Assembly (NCBI RefSeq): GCF_028682475.1
Contig: NZ_JANHLE010000024.1
Location: forward strand, 1-64,000
Length of the DNA stretch: 64,000 nucleotides
Direction of reading: 5' to 3'
DNA from: Pseudomonas putida
Lineage (GTDB): Bacteria; Pseudomonadota; Gammaproteobacteria; Pseudomonadales; Pseudomonadaceae
Shown here: in pieces, positions 25,783-35,017 of the stretch
How positions within the stretch are numbered: position 1 is the stretch's first letter
How the letters are laid out: each line of letters begins with the position of its first letter
Notes under the pieces: generated by a model
The model's database searches: none
What the model was told of the DNA's origin: nothing
Seen by the model: the letters and a program-made list of their open reading frames with translations, nothing else
Position numbers and translations under genes: made by a program

Positions 25783-25997
25783 TTTCATTCCTAAATTCCC
25801 TGGAGGGTGTGGGTAACCTTGCGCCGCAGTCCATGTTGGTGGGCATATTGCCATCATTGTAAGCGGATTGCTTAAGCGAGGTAAAGCCAACAGGACTTAC
25901 AGGGGATTTGGATAGAGCGAAGAGTAATAAAGGAAAGGATCTTGAACAGCTGGAGTGGCGCAAGCGCCGGGTCTTTGCAAGCAAAGGGAGAGGAAGA

Positions 25998-26074
25998 TGG
26001 CGCACTCGGCGGGATTCGAACCCACGACCCCTGCCTTCGGAGGGCAGTACTCTATCCAGCTGAGCTACGAGTGC
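25998..26074 (-). tRNA. tRNA-Arg (anticodon CCG)
   Basis: A 77-nt cloverleaf on the minus strand. The acceptor pairs GCACTCG with CGAGTGC, the anticodon stem CTGCC/GGCAG carries loop CTCCGAA giving anticodon CCG, the T arm has GGTTCGAATCC, and CCA is encoded. It decodes CGG arginine codons. Confidence 0.95.
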
Positions 26075-26253
26075 AACGCGGGCGCCATGATACCCATCTA
26101 GACTGTCGGCGTCCATCGCCAGAATGGCTGTGTTCGATTTTGCACACACAGGGAGCTATAAGTGACGTTGATCTGAAAATCACCACCGCACAGCGCTTTT
26201 TGTTCTTTTTTTCGAACACCCTATTGTCCTTTTTCGCCGTTGCTCCTAGGATT

Positions 26254-26271
26254 CGTTTGAGATTTCAAACG
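26254..26271. promoter_or_regulatory. Palindrome upstream of gabD
   Basis: Perfect inverted repeat CGTTTGA-GATT-TCAAACG, 64 bp before the gabD start in a pyrimidine-rich leader. A candidate operator for the gabDT locus; the binding protein is unknown. Its core TTGAGATTTCAA also occurs in the leader at 23480. Confidence 0.45.
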
Positions 26272-26334
26272 CTCTCCTTTTTCTACAATCAATAATTCGC
26301 GCCGTGTCTGTACGGTGCCGTTAAGGAAGCCGAC

Positions 26335-27777
26335 ATGCAGCTTAAAGACGCCCAGTTGTTCCGCCAGCAAGCCTTCATCGATGGCGTGTGGTTGGACGCG
26401 GACAACGGTCAGACCATCAAGGTCAACAACCCGGCCACCGGCGAGATCATCGGCACTGTGCCGAAGATGGGCGCGGCCGAAGCCCGTCGCGCTATCGAGG
26501 CCGCCGACAAGGCGCTGCCGGCCTGGCGTGCACTGACCGCCAAAGAGCGTGCTGGCAAGCTGCGTCGTTGGTTCGAATTGATGATCGAGCACCAGGACGA
26601 CCTGGCCCGCCTGATGACCACCGAGCAAGGCAAGCCACTGGCTGAAGCCAAGGGCGAAATCGCCTACGCCGCTTCCTTTATCGAGTGGTTCGCGGAAGAA
26701 GCCAAGCGCGTTTACGGCGACACCATTCCTGGCCACCAGCCAGACAAGCGCCTGATCGTGATCAAGCAGCCAATCGGCGTAACCGCGGCAATCACCCCGT
26801 GGAACTTCCCGGCGGCGATGATCACCCGTAAAGCCGGCCCGGCCCTGGCCGCTGGCTGCACCATGGTGCTCAAGCCTGCTTCGCAAACCCCGTACTCGGC
26901 CCTGGCCCTGGTTGAGCTGGCCACCCGCGCCGGTATTCCGGCTGGCGTGCTGAGCGTGGTGACCGGCAGCGCTGGCGACATCGGCAGCGAGCTGACCGGC
27001 AACCCGATCGTGCGCAAGCTGTCGTTCACCGGCTCGACCGAAATCGGTCGCCAGCTGATGGCCGAATGCGCCAAGGACATCAAGAAAGTTTCCCTGGAGC
27101 TGGGCGGTAACGCACCGTTCATCGTGTTCGACGACGCTGACCTGGATAAGGCCGTCGAAGGCGCGATCATCTCCAAGTACCGCAACAACGGTCAGACCTG
27201 CGTCTGCGCCAACCGTATCTACGTGCAGGACGGCGTCTACGATGCCTTCGCCGAGAAGCTCAAGGCCGCTGTGGCCAAGCTGAAAATCGGTAACGGCCTG
27301 GAAGACGGCACCACCACCGGTCCGCTGATCGATGGCAAAGCGGTAGCCAAGGTTCAGGAGCACATTGCCGACGCCGTTGGCAAAGGCGCTCAGGTACTGA
27401 CCGGCGGCAAGCTGATCGAAGGCAACTTCTTCGAGCCGACCGTGCTGGTCAACGTGCCGAACAACGCTGCAGTAGCCAAGGAAGAAACTTTCGGCCCGCT
27501 GGCGCCACTGTTCCGTTTCAAGGACGAGGCTGAAGTCATTGCCATGTCCAACGATACCGAGTTTGGTCTGGCCTCGTACTTCTATGCCCGTGACATGAGC
27601 CGTGTGTTCCGTGTCGCCGAAGCGCTGGAGTACGGCATGGTCGGTATCAACACCGGTCTGATCTCCAACGAAGTCTCGCCGTTCGGCGGTATCAAGGCCT
27701 CGGGCCTGGGCCGCGAAGGTTCCAAGTACGGCATCGAGGACTACCTGGAAATCAAATACCTGTGCATCAGCATCTGA
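26335..27777 (+). CDS. gabD: Succinate/glutarate-semialdehyde dehydrogenase
   Basis: NAD(P)-dependent aldehyde dehydrogenase, 480 aa, which oxidises succinate semialdehyde (GABA route) and in P. putida glutarate semialdehyde (5-aminovalerate/lysine route, where it is called DavD). Catalytic Cys289 lies in NNGQTCVCANR and Glu255 in SLELGG; the cofactor region is FTGSTEIGR. ATG 26335 has TTAAGGAAG upstream. gabT follows 183 bp downstream after a terminator, so the pair can be expressed unequally. Confidence 0.95.
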   Translation: MQLKDAQLFRQQAFIDGVWLDADNGQTIKVNNPATGEIIGTVPKMGAAEARRAIEAADKALPAWRALTAKERAGKLRRWFELMIEHQDDLARLMTTEQGKPLAEAKGEIAYAASFIEWFAEEAKRVYGDTIPGHQPDKRLIVIKQPIGVTAAITPWNFPAAMITRKAGPALAAGCTMVLKPASQTPYSALALVELATRAGIPAGVLSVVTGSAGDIGSELTGNPIVRKLSFTGSTEIGRQLMAECAKDIKKVSLELGGNAPFIVFDDADLDKAVEGAIISKYRNNGQTCVCANRIYVQDGVYDAFAEKLKAAVAKLKIGNGLEDGTTTGPLIDGKAVAKVQEHIADAVGKGAQVLTGGKLIEGNFFEPTVLVNVPNNAAVAKEETFGPLAPLFRFKDEAEVIAMSNDTEFGLASYFYARDMSRVFRVAEALEYGMVGINTGLISNEVSPFGGIKASGLGREGSKYGIEDYLEIKYLCISI

Positions 27778-27800
27778 TCGCAGCGTAAGGCTTTACCTCT

Positions 27801-27839
27801 GCCAGCGGGGCGCGAGAGCGACGTCTCGCTGGCCTTTTT
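27801..27839 (+). terminator. Terminator after gabD
   Basis: GCCAGCG pairs perfectly with CGCTGGC (27827-27833), with an inner GCGAGA/TCTCGC alternative that shares bases with the outer stem, followed by TTTTT. The two competing helices could allow attenuation of read-through into gabT. Confidence 0.75.
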
Positions 27840-27956
27840 ACACCGTACACCCGGTGGCCTGGGCCCCTGCAGCAGTCGATCAACGCATGCTGCGCGCAGT
27901 TGAATACCGGCCACTCTGACTTGAATCGCGCCACCTTGTGTGTGGCGAATTGAGGA
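27840..27956 (+). ncRNA. Probable gabT RNA motif (5' leader of gabT)
   Basis: A Pseudomonas-only structured RNA named the gabT motif has been described upstream of gabT and downstream of gabD, exactly this position. Visible stems are CACCG-N6-CGGTG near the 5' end and CGCCAC-N7-GTGGCG (27929-27947), which ends 4 bases before the Shine-Dalgarno GAGGA. I identify it by location and pairing, not by a covariance search. Confidence 0.5.
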
Positions 27957-27960
27957 CATT

Positions 27961-29244
27961 ATGAGCAACAAGACCAACGAATCTTTGATGCAACGTCGTA
28001 TCGCCGCTGTTCCGCGCGGTGTTGGCCAGATCCACCCGATCTTCGCCGAGTCGGCAAAAAACGCCACCGTGACTGACGTTGAAGGCCGCGAGTTCATCGA
28101 CTTCGCCGGCGGTATCGCGGTACTGAACACCGGTCACGTGCATCCGAAGATCATCGCTGCCGTCGAAGCCCAACTGCACAAACTGACCCACACCTGCTTC
28201 CAGGTACTGGCCTACGAGCCTTACGTCGAGCTGTGCGAAAAGATCAACGCCAAGGTCCCAGGCGACTTCGCCAAGAAAACCCTGCTGGTCACCACCGGTT
28301 CCGAAGCCGTTGAGAACGCCATCAAGATCGCCCGCGCCGCCACTGGCCGTGCCGGCGTGATCGCCTTCACCGGCGCCTACCACGGTCGTACCATGATGAC
28401 CCTGGGCCTGACCGGTAAAGTCGTGCCTTACTCGGCCGGCATGGGCCTGATGCCAGGCGGCATCTTCCGTGCCCTGTACCCGAACGACCTGCACGGTGTC
28501 AGCGTTGACGATTCGATCGCGTCGATCGAGCGCATCTTCAAGAACGACGCCGAGCCACGCGACATCGCCGCGATCATCCTTGAGCCAGTTCAGGGCGAAG
28601 GCGGTTTCTACGTTGCGCCTAAAGAGTTCATGAAGCGTCTGCGCGCCCTGTGCGACCAGCACGGCATCCTGCTGATCGCTGACGAAGTGCAGACCGGCGC
28701 TGGCCGTACCGGCACCTTCTTCGCCATGGAGCAGATGGGCGTTGCCCCGGATCTGACCACCTTCGCCAAATCCATCGCCGGTGGCTTCCCACTGGCCGGT
28801 GTCTGCGGCAAGGCCGAGTACATGGACGCTATCGCTCCAGGCGGCCTGGGCGGCACCTACGCCGGTAGCCCGATCGCTTGCGCCGCGGCCCTGGCCGTGA
28901 TGGAAGTGTTCGAAGAAGAGAAACTGCTGGAGCGCAGCCAGGCTGTTGGCGAGCGTCTGGTCGCTGGCCTGCGCAAGATCCAGGACAAGCACCCGATCAT
29001 CGGTGACGTGCGTGCCCTGGGCTCGATGATCGCTGTTGAAGTGTTCGACAAGGCCGGTTCCCACACCCCTAACGCTACTGCCGTGGCTTCGGTTGTGGCC
29101 AAGGCGCGTGACAAGGGTCTGATCCTGCTGTCGTGCGGCACTTACGGCAACGTCCTGCGTATCCTGGTTCCGCTGACCTCGCCTGATGAGCAACTGGACA
29201 AAGGTCTGGCAATCATCGAAGAGTGCTTCGCAGAACTCGCGTAA
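27961..29244 (+). CDS. gabT: 4-aminobutyrate / 5-aminovalerate aminotransferase
   Basis: PLP-dependent class III aminotransferase, 427 aa, converting GABA to succinate semialdehyde; the P. putida orthologue (DavT) also acts on 5-aminovalerate. The cofactor Lys is about residue 270 in TFAKSIAGGFPL, preceded by ADEVQTGAGRTG. ATG 27961 has GAGGA 5 bases upstream; an in-frame start at 27940 falls in the leader hairpin and is rejected. A strong terminator follows at 29263. Confidence 0.95.
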   Translation: MSNKTNESLMQRRIAAVPRGVGQIHPIFAESAKNATVTDVEGREFIDFAGGIAVLNTGHVHPKIIAAVEAQLHKLTHTCFQVLAYEPYVELCEKINAKVPGDFAKKTLLVTTGSEAVENAIKIARAATGRAGVIAFTGAYHGRTMMTLGLTGKVVPYSAGMGLMPGGIFRALYPNDLHGVSVDDSIASIERIFKNDAEPRDIAAIILEPVQGEGGFYVAPKEFMKRLRALCDQHGILLIADEVQTGAGRTGTFFAMEQMGVAPDLTTFAKSIAGGFPLAGVCGKAEYMDAIAPGGLGGTYAGSPIACAAALAVMEVFEEEKLLERSQAVGERLVAGLRKIQDKHPIIGDVRALGSMIAVEVFDKAGSHTPNATAVASVVAKARDKGLILLSCGTYGNVLRILVPLTSPDEQLDKGLAIIEECFAELA

Positions 29245-29262
29245 ACTGTGACGCAGTAGAAG

Positions 29263-29289
29263 AAAAACCCGCTTCGGCGGGTTTTTTTT
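29263..29289 (+). terminator. Terminator after gabT
   Basis: AAACCCGC-TTCG-GCGGGTTT hairpin with an extra-stable TTCG loop and a run of eight T. Confidence 0.95.
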
Positions 29290-29384
29290 CGACTACAGGA
29301 ATGCAACACGGCTAAGGTTGCCAACAAGGAGAAATCCTGGAAGGTGCGCAGGATGGCGCGTCGTGAATTATCGGAGAGCCGCGT

Positions 29385-30593
29385 ATGCGCATTACCAACC
29401 CGCCCACAGCACCTTGTGTGTTGATTGCCGAAGGCGACCCCTGGGTGCGGGAGATGCTCAGCCAGATGTTGCTCAGCGTGCGTTGCGATGCACGGGTGCA
29501 GGTCTGCGCCGATGGCTCCCAGGCACTGGCGGCGTTGTCGTGCCAGCCTGACCTGATCATTGCCGCGCGCGAACTGCCCGGTGGTGACGGCCTGGATTTG
29601 CTGCGTAATGTGCGCGCCAAGGGGCGCCAGCCAGCGCTGCCGTTTATCCTCATGAGCAACCGCAGTGACAGCGCCAGCGTGCGCGAAGCCTTGCCGTTCG
29701 CGCCCACCGCTTACCTGAGCAAACCGTTGAACATGGATTCCCTGCGTCATCGCCTGGAGGAGCTGCTGCTCAAGGTCGGTGAACACATCGCTTGTCCGGT
29801 GCCGGCGCTGCAACCGGGCATGACCCTGACGCGTTTTCTCGAAGGACGCCGGGCCACGGCCGATGGAGGTCCGTTGCTGGCCGATGTGCAGCAGGCCATC
29901 AAACGTAGCCTGAACCCGCAGGGGCTCAACCTCAAAACCCTGGAAGAAGAGATCCGCAACGACCCGCAGGTGACTGCCGTGCTGATCGCTGCTGCCAACA
30001 GCGCGGCATTGCACCGCGACGGCGCTGTGCAGACGTTGCTGCAGGCGCTGAACAAACTGGGTACCACGCAGAGCATGAACCTGATCCTGGGGCTGACGCT
30101 CAAGCGCAGCGCCAAGCTCAGTGACCCGTTGTTGTCGCAGCGGGCCCAGCACTTCTGGGAGCTGTCGCTGCACGCGGCCGAGTACGCCCGGGTGCTGGCG
30201 CGGATGCTCGAGCTGGACCCGGAGCGGTGTTACTGCGCCGGTCTGCTGCATTGCCTGGGTGACCTGGCGTTGCTGCGTTGCTTGCAGGAGTGGCGCTTAT
30301 CCGGGGGCGAGCTGGATGAGGACGACGTTGAGTTGTCGCTCAATGAATATGGCGCGGCCTTCGGTTCGGCGTTGCGCACTCGTTGGCGTTTGCCGCTGGA
30401 GCTGCGCGAACTGATTGCGGCGATCTACCAGCTGGGCGGCGGGGTGTATTCGCGTGAAGCACTGGTGATGAACCTGGCCGGGCAGCTGGCGCGGTTGCCG
30501 GCGGATCAGGGGCTGGAGGCGTTGGCCGAGAGCAAGACGGCACGGTTGCTCAAGGTGGGGATGGCGGAGCTGGGTAGACTGCGCAAGGTTTGA
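29385..30593 (+). CDS. Pseudo-receiver plus HDOD-domain protein
   Basis: A 402-aa cytoplasmic signalling protein. Residues about 10-125 form a CheY-like receiver and about 135-335 an HDOD domain (LNPQGLNLKTLEEEIRNDP, CYCAGLLHCLGDLALL), a non-catalytic relative of HD hydrolases used in signalling scaffolds. The site of the phospho-acceptor Asp is Ala61 (DLIIAARELPG; the usual form is D-x-x-x-P-G). The acidic pocket (EGDP) and the Lys of YLSKP remain, so the receiver probably works without Asp phosphorylation. ATG 29385 follows GGAGAG. Monocistronic after the gabT terminator. Confidence 0.85.
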   Translation: MRITNPPTAPCVLIAEGDPWVREMLSQMLLSVRCDARVQVCADGSQALAALSCQPDLIIAARELPGGDGLDLLRNVRAKGRQPALPFILMSNRSDSASVREALPFAPTAYLSKPLNMDSLRHRLEELLLKVGEHIACPVPALQPGMTLTRFLEGRRATADGGPLLADVQQAIKRSLNPQGLNLKTLEEEIRNDPQVTAVLIAAANSAALHRDGAVQTLLQALNKLGTTQSMNLILGLTLKRSAKLSDPLLSQRAQHFWELSLHAAEYARVLARMLELDPERCYCAGLLHCLGDLALLRCLQEWRLSGGELDEDDVELSLNEYGAAFGSALRTRWRLPLELRELIAAIYQLGGGVYSREALVMNLAGQLARLPADQGLEALAESKTARLLKVGMAELGRLRKV

Positions 30594-30598
30594 GCAGG

Positions 30599-30650
30599 CA
30601 TCGCGGGGCAAGCCCGCTCCCACCGGTGGGAGCGGGCTTGCCCCGCGATG
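30599..30650. repeat. REP pair with minimal spacer
   Basis: Two inverted REP units almost abut (CATCGCGGGGCAAGCC... to ...GGCTTGCCCCGCGATG), making a 52-bp near-perfect palindrome between two convergent genes. Confidence 0.92.
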
Positions 30651-30658
30651 AGGCCTGT

Positions 30659-31648
30659 TCAGCCAATCACAATCTGGTTCTTGCCCTGACGCTTGGCCTG
30701 GTACATCGCCGCATCCGCGCGGGCAAACAGGCTGTCCAGCGACTTATCCACTTCACTGATGCCCGTCAGCCCCTGACTCACCGTCACGCCGAACCCCTGT
30801 TGATCATGACTGAATTGCAAGCGCTGGATTTCCCGCTGCAAGCGCTCGGCGATCTGCTCGGCGACCTGTGGCGTGCAACCCGGGAACACCGCGGCAAACT
30901 CCTCACCACCGATGCGCCCGAACAGATCGCCACGGCGTAATACGGCTTTGCCGGTGTCGGCGATGCGCTGCAGCACATAGTCGCCTTCCTGATGGCCGTA
31001 GGTGTCGTTGATCTGCTTGAAATCATCGATATCGAGCAGTAGGAAGGTCAACGGCGTGTGCTCCCGCCGTGCCGTTTCGAACGCTTGCTGAGCGCAGTCG
31101 AAGAAGTGTCGGCGGTTGCTGCTTTGGGTCAGGACATCGGTGGTAGCCAGCAGCTGCAGTTCGTCTTCGACGCGTTTCTTTTCGGTGATGTCTTCCGCCA
31201 TGCCGACCACGATCAGCCGCTGCTCGTGGTCGGTCTGCTGGCTGATGAAGCATTTGTCGCTGAGCCAGCGGACGTTACCGTCGGCATCGATGATGCGGTA
31301 TTCGCGGTCTTCCACAGCGCCTTTGACCAGCACGTCGGCCAGGCTGCGCTCGGCATAGTCGAGGTCGTCAGGGTAGATGCTGTCGCGCCATTCATTGAAG
31401 TCGGCCAGCAGCCGATCGGCCGGGCGGCCGAAGATGCGTTCGTAGGCGGGGCTGACATACAGCACCTGACGGGATTCCCAATCGAACGCCCAGAGCACGG
31501 CATTGACGCTGTCGAGCAACGAGCTGAACAGCTGTTCGCGTTCGCTCAGGCGCGCCACTTCGCCTTGCGCGTGCATCAGCGCCAGGAGGGTCTGGGCCAG
31601 TTCAGGGGGCTGATTGTGGGGGTGGGATGTCGGTTTCTTGTTGACCAT
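30659..31648 (-). CDS. PAS-GGDEF diguanylate cyclase
   Basis: A 329-aa soluble protein that probably makes c-di-GMP. A PAS_3-type sensor domain (about residues 41-158; FDWESRQVLYVSPAYERIFG) is joined to a GGDEF domain (about 162-329) with an intact active site GGEEF (247-251) and the inhibitory site RxxD (R238 to D241). No transmembrane segment is seen, so the signal is cytoplasmic. It lies among other c-di-GMP genes and is separated from the desaturase by 133 bp. The active site is complete, so cyclase activity is likely. Confidence 0.88.
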   Translation of the reverse strand: MVNKKPTSHPHNQPPELAQTLLALMHAQGEVARLSEREQLFSSLLDSVNAVLWAFDWESRQVLYVSPAYERIFGRPADRLLADFNEWRDSIYPDDLDYAERSLADVLVKGAVEDREYRIIDADGNVRWLSDKCFISQQTDHEQRLIVVGMAEDITEKKRVEDELQLLATTDVLTQSSNRRHFFDCAQQAFETARREHTPLTFLLLDIDDFKQINDTYGHQEGDYVLQRIADTGKAVLRRGDLFGRIGGEEFAAVFPGCTPQVAEQIAERLQREIQRLQFSHDQQGFGVTVSQGLTGISEVDKSLDSLFARADAAMYQAKRQGKNQIVIG

Positions 31649-31781
31649 TTATGCGGAACTTCTCACACAGAGGCGGGCGGCCACGACCCGGCCCGCCACG
31701 CGGGCGTTATGCCTGTCAGAGTGAGAATAGGCGGTGAAGTTCCGGACAGCGCGCCCGCAACGGGCGCGCCGATCAACGGCG

Positions 31782-32966
31782 TCAGCTCGCTGCAGGGCGC
31801 AGGGAGTAGGTTTTCAGCTGGGCTGCGAAGTCGCGCAGCGATTGAATGCCGCTGGCCTCGGCCTCGTGTACCCAGTCTTTCATCGCCGCCAGCATGTCGT
31901 GGCCGTTGGCACTGGTGCGTAGCCAGATCTGTTGCAGGGCCAGGCGTTTTTCGTAGATGGTCTTGAGCGCCTGGCTGTGTTCGAGCATGGTCTGGATGCG
32001 CAGGTGGTGACGGTCTTCCAGCAGGCTGGTTTCCCGCGACAGCAAGCGCTTGGCGCGGCGGAACTGATGGCGCACCGAGTCATCCACGCGTGCCAGTTCC
32101 TGTTTGACCAGCGGCGCGATCACCAGCTTGCGATACTGGGCCATGATCTGGAAGCGGTTGTTGAGGATCGCCATGGCGGTGTCCATGTCCAGCTGGCCTT
32201 TGCCTTCGACTCGATGGGCGATCGGCGCGACGCGCTGCACCTTGGCCAGGCGCAGGAAGCAGAACAATTTGATCCACGCCCAGCCCATGTCGAACTCCCA
32301 GCGCTTGACCGACAGCTTGGCCGAGTTGGGGTAGGTGTGGTGGTTGTTGTGCAGCTCTTCGCCGCCGACGATGATGCCCCAGGGCACCAGGTTGGTGGCG
32401 GCGTCGCGGCATTCGAAGTTGCGATAACCGACGGCATGGCCCAGGCCATTGATGACCCCGGCGGCCCAGAACGGAATCCACATCATCTGCACTGCCCAGA
32501 TGGTGATGCCGATGGTGCCGAACAGCAGCAGGTCGATGACCGCCATCAGGGCGATGCCACCCAGTTTGTAGCGCGAGTAGAGGTTGCGCTCGATCCAGTC
32601 TTCCGGGCAGTTCTTGCCGTAGATCCGCAGGGTTTCCGGGTTCTGTGCCTCTTCGCGGTACAGCTCGGCACCTTTGCGCAGGACCGTGGACAAGCCCAGG
32701 ATCACCGGGCTGTGCGGGTCGTCGACGGTCTCGCATTTGGCGTGGTGCTTGCGGTGGATGGCCGTCCACTCGCGGGTGTTCTGCGCCGTGGTCAACCACA
32801 GCCAGAAGCGGAAAAAGTGCTTGAGCCCGGCGTTCAGTTCCAGCGAGCGGTGGGCGGAGTAGCGGTGCAGGTAGACCGTGACACTGACGATGGTCACATG
32901 GGTCATGACCAGGGTAACTGCCAGCAGTTGCCAGGCCGACAAGTTGAGCAAACCTTGGTACCACAT
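31782..32966 (-). CDS. desA: Membrane fatty-acid delta-9 desaturase
   Basis: Integral-membrane di-iron desaturase, 394 aa. Three histidine boxes are intact: HRYSAHRS (about residue 34), HRKHH (about 71) and HNNHH (about 207), with hydrophobic helices between. It introduces double bonds into saturated acyl chains of phospholipid or acyl-CoA to adjust membrane fluidity. P. aeruginosa has two such enzymes, DesA and DesB. I chose DesA because its gene (PA0286) adjoins a PAS-GGDEF-EAL gene and an oscA-sbp-cys block as here, but sequence alone might also suit DesB. The C-terminal 100 residues are an extra helical tail. Confidence 0.85.
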   Translation of the reverse strand: MWYQGLLNLSAWQLLAVTLVMTHVTIVSVTVYLHRYSAHRSLELNAGLKHFFRFWLWLTTAQNTREWTAIHRKHHAKCETVDDPHSPVILGLSTVLRKGAELYREEAQNPETLRIYGKNCPEDWIERNLYSRYKLGGIALMAVIDLLLFGTIGITIWAVQMMWIPFWAAGVINGLGHAVGYRNFECRDAATNLVPWGIIVGGEELHNNHHTYPNSAKLSVKRWEFDMGWAWIKLFCFLRLAKVQRVAPIAHRVEGKGQLDMDTAMAILNNRFQIMAQYRKLVIAPLVKQELARVDDSVRHQFRRAKRLLSRETSLLEDRHHLRIQTMLEHSQALKTIYEKRLALQQIWLRTSANGHDMLAAMKDWVHEAEASGIQSLRDFAAQLKTYSLRPAAS

Positions 32967-33115
32967 AGGCGAAAGGGCCCTCTAGAACATAAGGAACAGC
33001 GGGAAGCATTATCCCTGCACCGGCAAATAAAACCAGTCGGCCTTTTAGATAGGAGGTCACGGGATGTTTCTACCCTATAATCCCCCAATATTTTTTGTGG
33101 GCTTGTCAGGACCTT

Positions 33116-35011
33116 ATGTCTGCTTCCATTCGAGACGCCATGCGCATGGCTGCGCTCTATCTGGTGTTGTCTGTGCTCTGGTTGGCACTGTCTGATCAAT
33201 TATTGAGCAACCTTTTCGATAATCCTCAGCAACTGGCCCGCTGGCAATTGTTCAGCGCTTATATCTGGGTGCTCTGCAGCGCCTTGTTGATCTTCACGTC
33301 CCGTGCCCGGCTGTTGAATTTCATCGGTGTCGGCGCACGCCTGCGCCGTGAAGACCGCGAACGTCTGCGCATGGCCGCGGCGGTGTTCGACAGTACCCTT
33401 GAAGGCGTGCTGGTTACCGACAGTAGTGGGGTGATCGTGCATGTGAACCGGGCGTTCATGCAGATCACCGGTTACGAAAAGGAAGAAGTCATCGGTCAGC
33501 GGCCGAGCAAGTTCAAATCCGGGCGGCATGGGCCGGCGTTCTATCAGGAGATCTACGCGACCCTGGCTGAAAAGGGTGAGTGGAGCGGCGAGATCTGGAA
33601 CCGGCGCAAGAGTGGCGAGGTGTACCCGCAGTGGCAGACCATATGCTCGATCCGCGATGACAGCGGCGAGCTCAGCCATTATGTGGCGGTGTTCAGTGAT
33701 ATCAGTGCGATCAAGCACAGTGAGCGCGAGCTGGCCTACCTGGCCCACCATGATCCACTCACCGACCTGCCCAACCGTCTGTTGTTCAATGATCGCGCCG
33801 AGCAGGCGCTGGCCGCGGCTCAGACCAACAAGCGCGGTTGTGCGCTGCTGTTACTCGACCTGGACCATTTCCAGAGCATCAACGACGGCCTTGGGCACAA
33901 TGTCGGTGATCAGTTGCTCAAGGGGGTGGGCGAGCGCCTCAAGGCATTGCTCGGCAGCGGCGTGACCCTGGCGCGCCTGGGGGGCGACGAGTTCGCCGTG
34001 CTCACCGAGCAGTGTCCGCAGGTCGGCCAGGCCGCGGCACTGGCGCAAAATATCATTGATGCATTGAAGCAACCCTTCGAACTCGACAATCAATGCCTGT
34101 TCATCAGCGCCAGCATTGGTATCAGTCTGTTCCCCAGTGATGCCCTGAGCGCCGAGCAGCTGTTGCGCAATGCCGACTCGGCGCTGTTCAAGGCCAAGGC
34201 CTGCGGCCGTGCCGGTTACGCGCTGTACACCGAAGAGCTGACGGCCCATGCCCAGCAGCGGGTGGAAACCGCTGGAGAGCTGCGCCGGGCGCTGGAGCAG
34301 GAAGAGTTGCAGGTCTATTACCAGCCGGTGCATGAGCTCAACAGCGGCGCGATGATTGGTGTCGAGGCGCTGGTGCGCTGGCAGCACCCACAGCGTGGGT
34401 TGGTGGCGCCCGGCGAGTTCATTCCGATTGCCGAACGCACCGGGCTGATCGCCGAAATCGATACCTGGGTCTTGCATCATGCCTGTGCGCAGATGGTGCA
34501 GTGGCAGGCCAGCGGGCGGCCGCTGCAGTTTGTGGCGGTGAACATCTCCAGTCGCCTGTTTGCTCATCGCGACCTTTATCAACAGGTGGCCAAGGTACTG
34601 CATGAAACCGGTCTGGCGCCGGCGATGCTGGAGCTGGAAGTGACCGAAAGTGCAGTGATGGATGACCCGGAAGTCGCGTTGGAGCAGCTGCATCGCTTGC
34701 GCGAGCTGGGGCTGCGGCTGGCCATCGATGACTTTGGTACGGGTTACTCTTCGCTGCTGCGGCTCAAGCGTTTGCCGGTGCAAAAGCTCAAGATCGACCA
34801 GGGTTTTGTCGCTGGCTTGCCGTGGGATGAAGACGATGCGGCGATTGTCCGGGTGATCATCGCGCTGGGCAAAAGCATGGGTATGCAGGTGCTTGCCGAA
34901 GGCATCGAGCAGGCCGAGCAAGCGCAGTTTTTGCTCGAACATGAGTGCCAGCTGGGGCAGGGGTACTGGTTTGGGCGGCCGGTTCCGGCGCAGCAATTGC
35001 GCTGGGTCTGA
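33116..35011 (+). CDS. Membrane PAS-GGDEF-EAL c-di-GMP enzyme
   Basis: A 631-aa protein. Two N-terminal transmembrane helices (about residues 9-28 and 48-66) precede a PAS domain (about 85-200), GGDEF (about 205-370, motif GGDEF intact but no RxxD I-site) and EAL (about 385-630). The EAL signature (GVEALVRW), DDFGTGYSS, KIDQGFV and AEGIE are all present, so phosphodiesterase activity is likely. By position it matches P. aeruginosa PA0285 (PipA), a phosphodiesterase. ATG 33116 has AGGA 7 bases upstream; a start at 33095 lacks one. Divergent from the desaturase. Confidence 0.88.
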   Translation: MSASIRDAMRMAALYLVLSVLWLALSDQLLSNLFDNPQQLARWQLFSAYIWVLCSALLIFTSRARLLNFIGVGARLRREDRERLRMAAAVFDSTLEGVLVTDSSGVIVHVNRAFMQITGYEKEEVIGQRPSKFKSGRHGPAFYQEIYATLAEKGEWSGEIWNRRKSGEVYPQWQTICSIRDDSGELSHYVAVFSDISAIKHSERELAYLAHHDPLTDLPNRLLFNDRAEQALAAAQTNKRGCALLLLDLDHFQSINDGLGHNVGDQLLKGVGERLKALLGSGVTLARLGGDEFAVLTEQCPQVGQAAALAQNIIDALKQPFELDNQCLFISASIGISLFPSDALSAEQLLRNADSALFKAKACGRAGYALYTEELTAHAQQRVETAGELRRALEQEELQVYYQPVHELNSGAMIGVEALVRWQHPQRGLVAPGEFIPIAERTGLIAEIDTWVLHHACAQMVQWQASGRPLQFVAVNISSRLFAHRDLYQQVAKVLHETGLAPAMLELEVTESAVMDDPEVALEQLHRLRELGLRLAIDDFGTGYSSLLRLKRLPVQKLKIDQGFVAGLPWDEDDAAIVRVIIALGKSMGMQVLAEGIEQAEQAQFLLEHECQLGQGYWFGRPVPAQQLRWV

Positions 35012-35017
35012 GGGCCT

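Noticed and set aside
31782..32966. Naming the desaturase DesB
   Set aside because: Histidine boxes suit both DesA and DesB; the neighbours (PAS-GGDEF-EAL, oscA-sbp-cys) match the DesA location in P. aeruginosa, so DesA was kept with reduced certainty.
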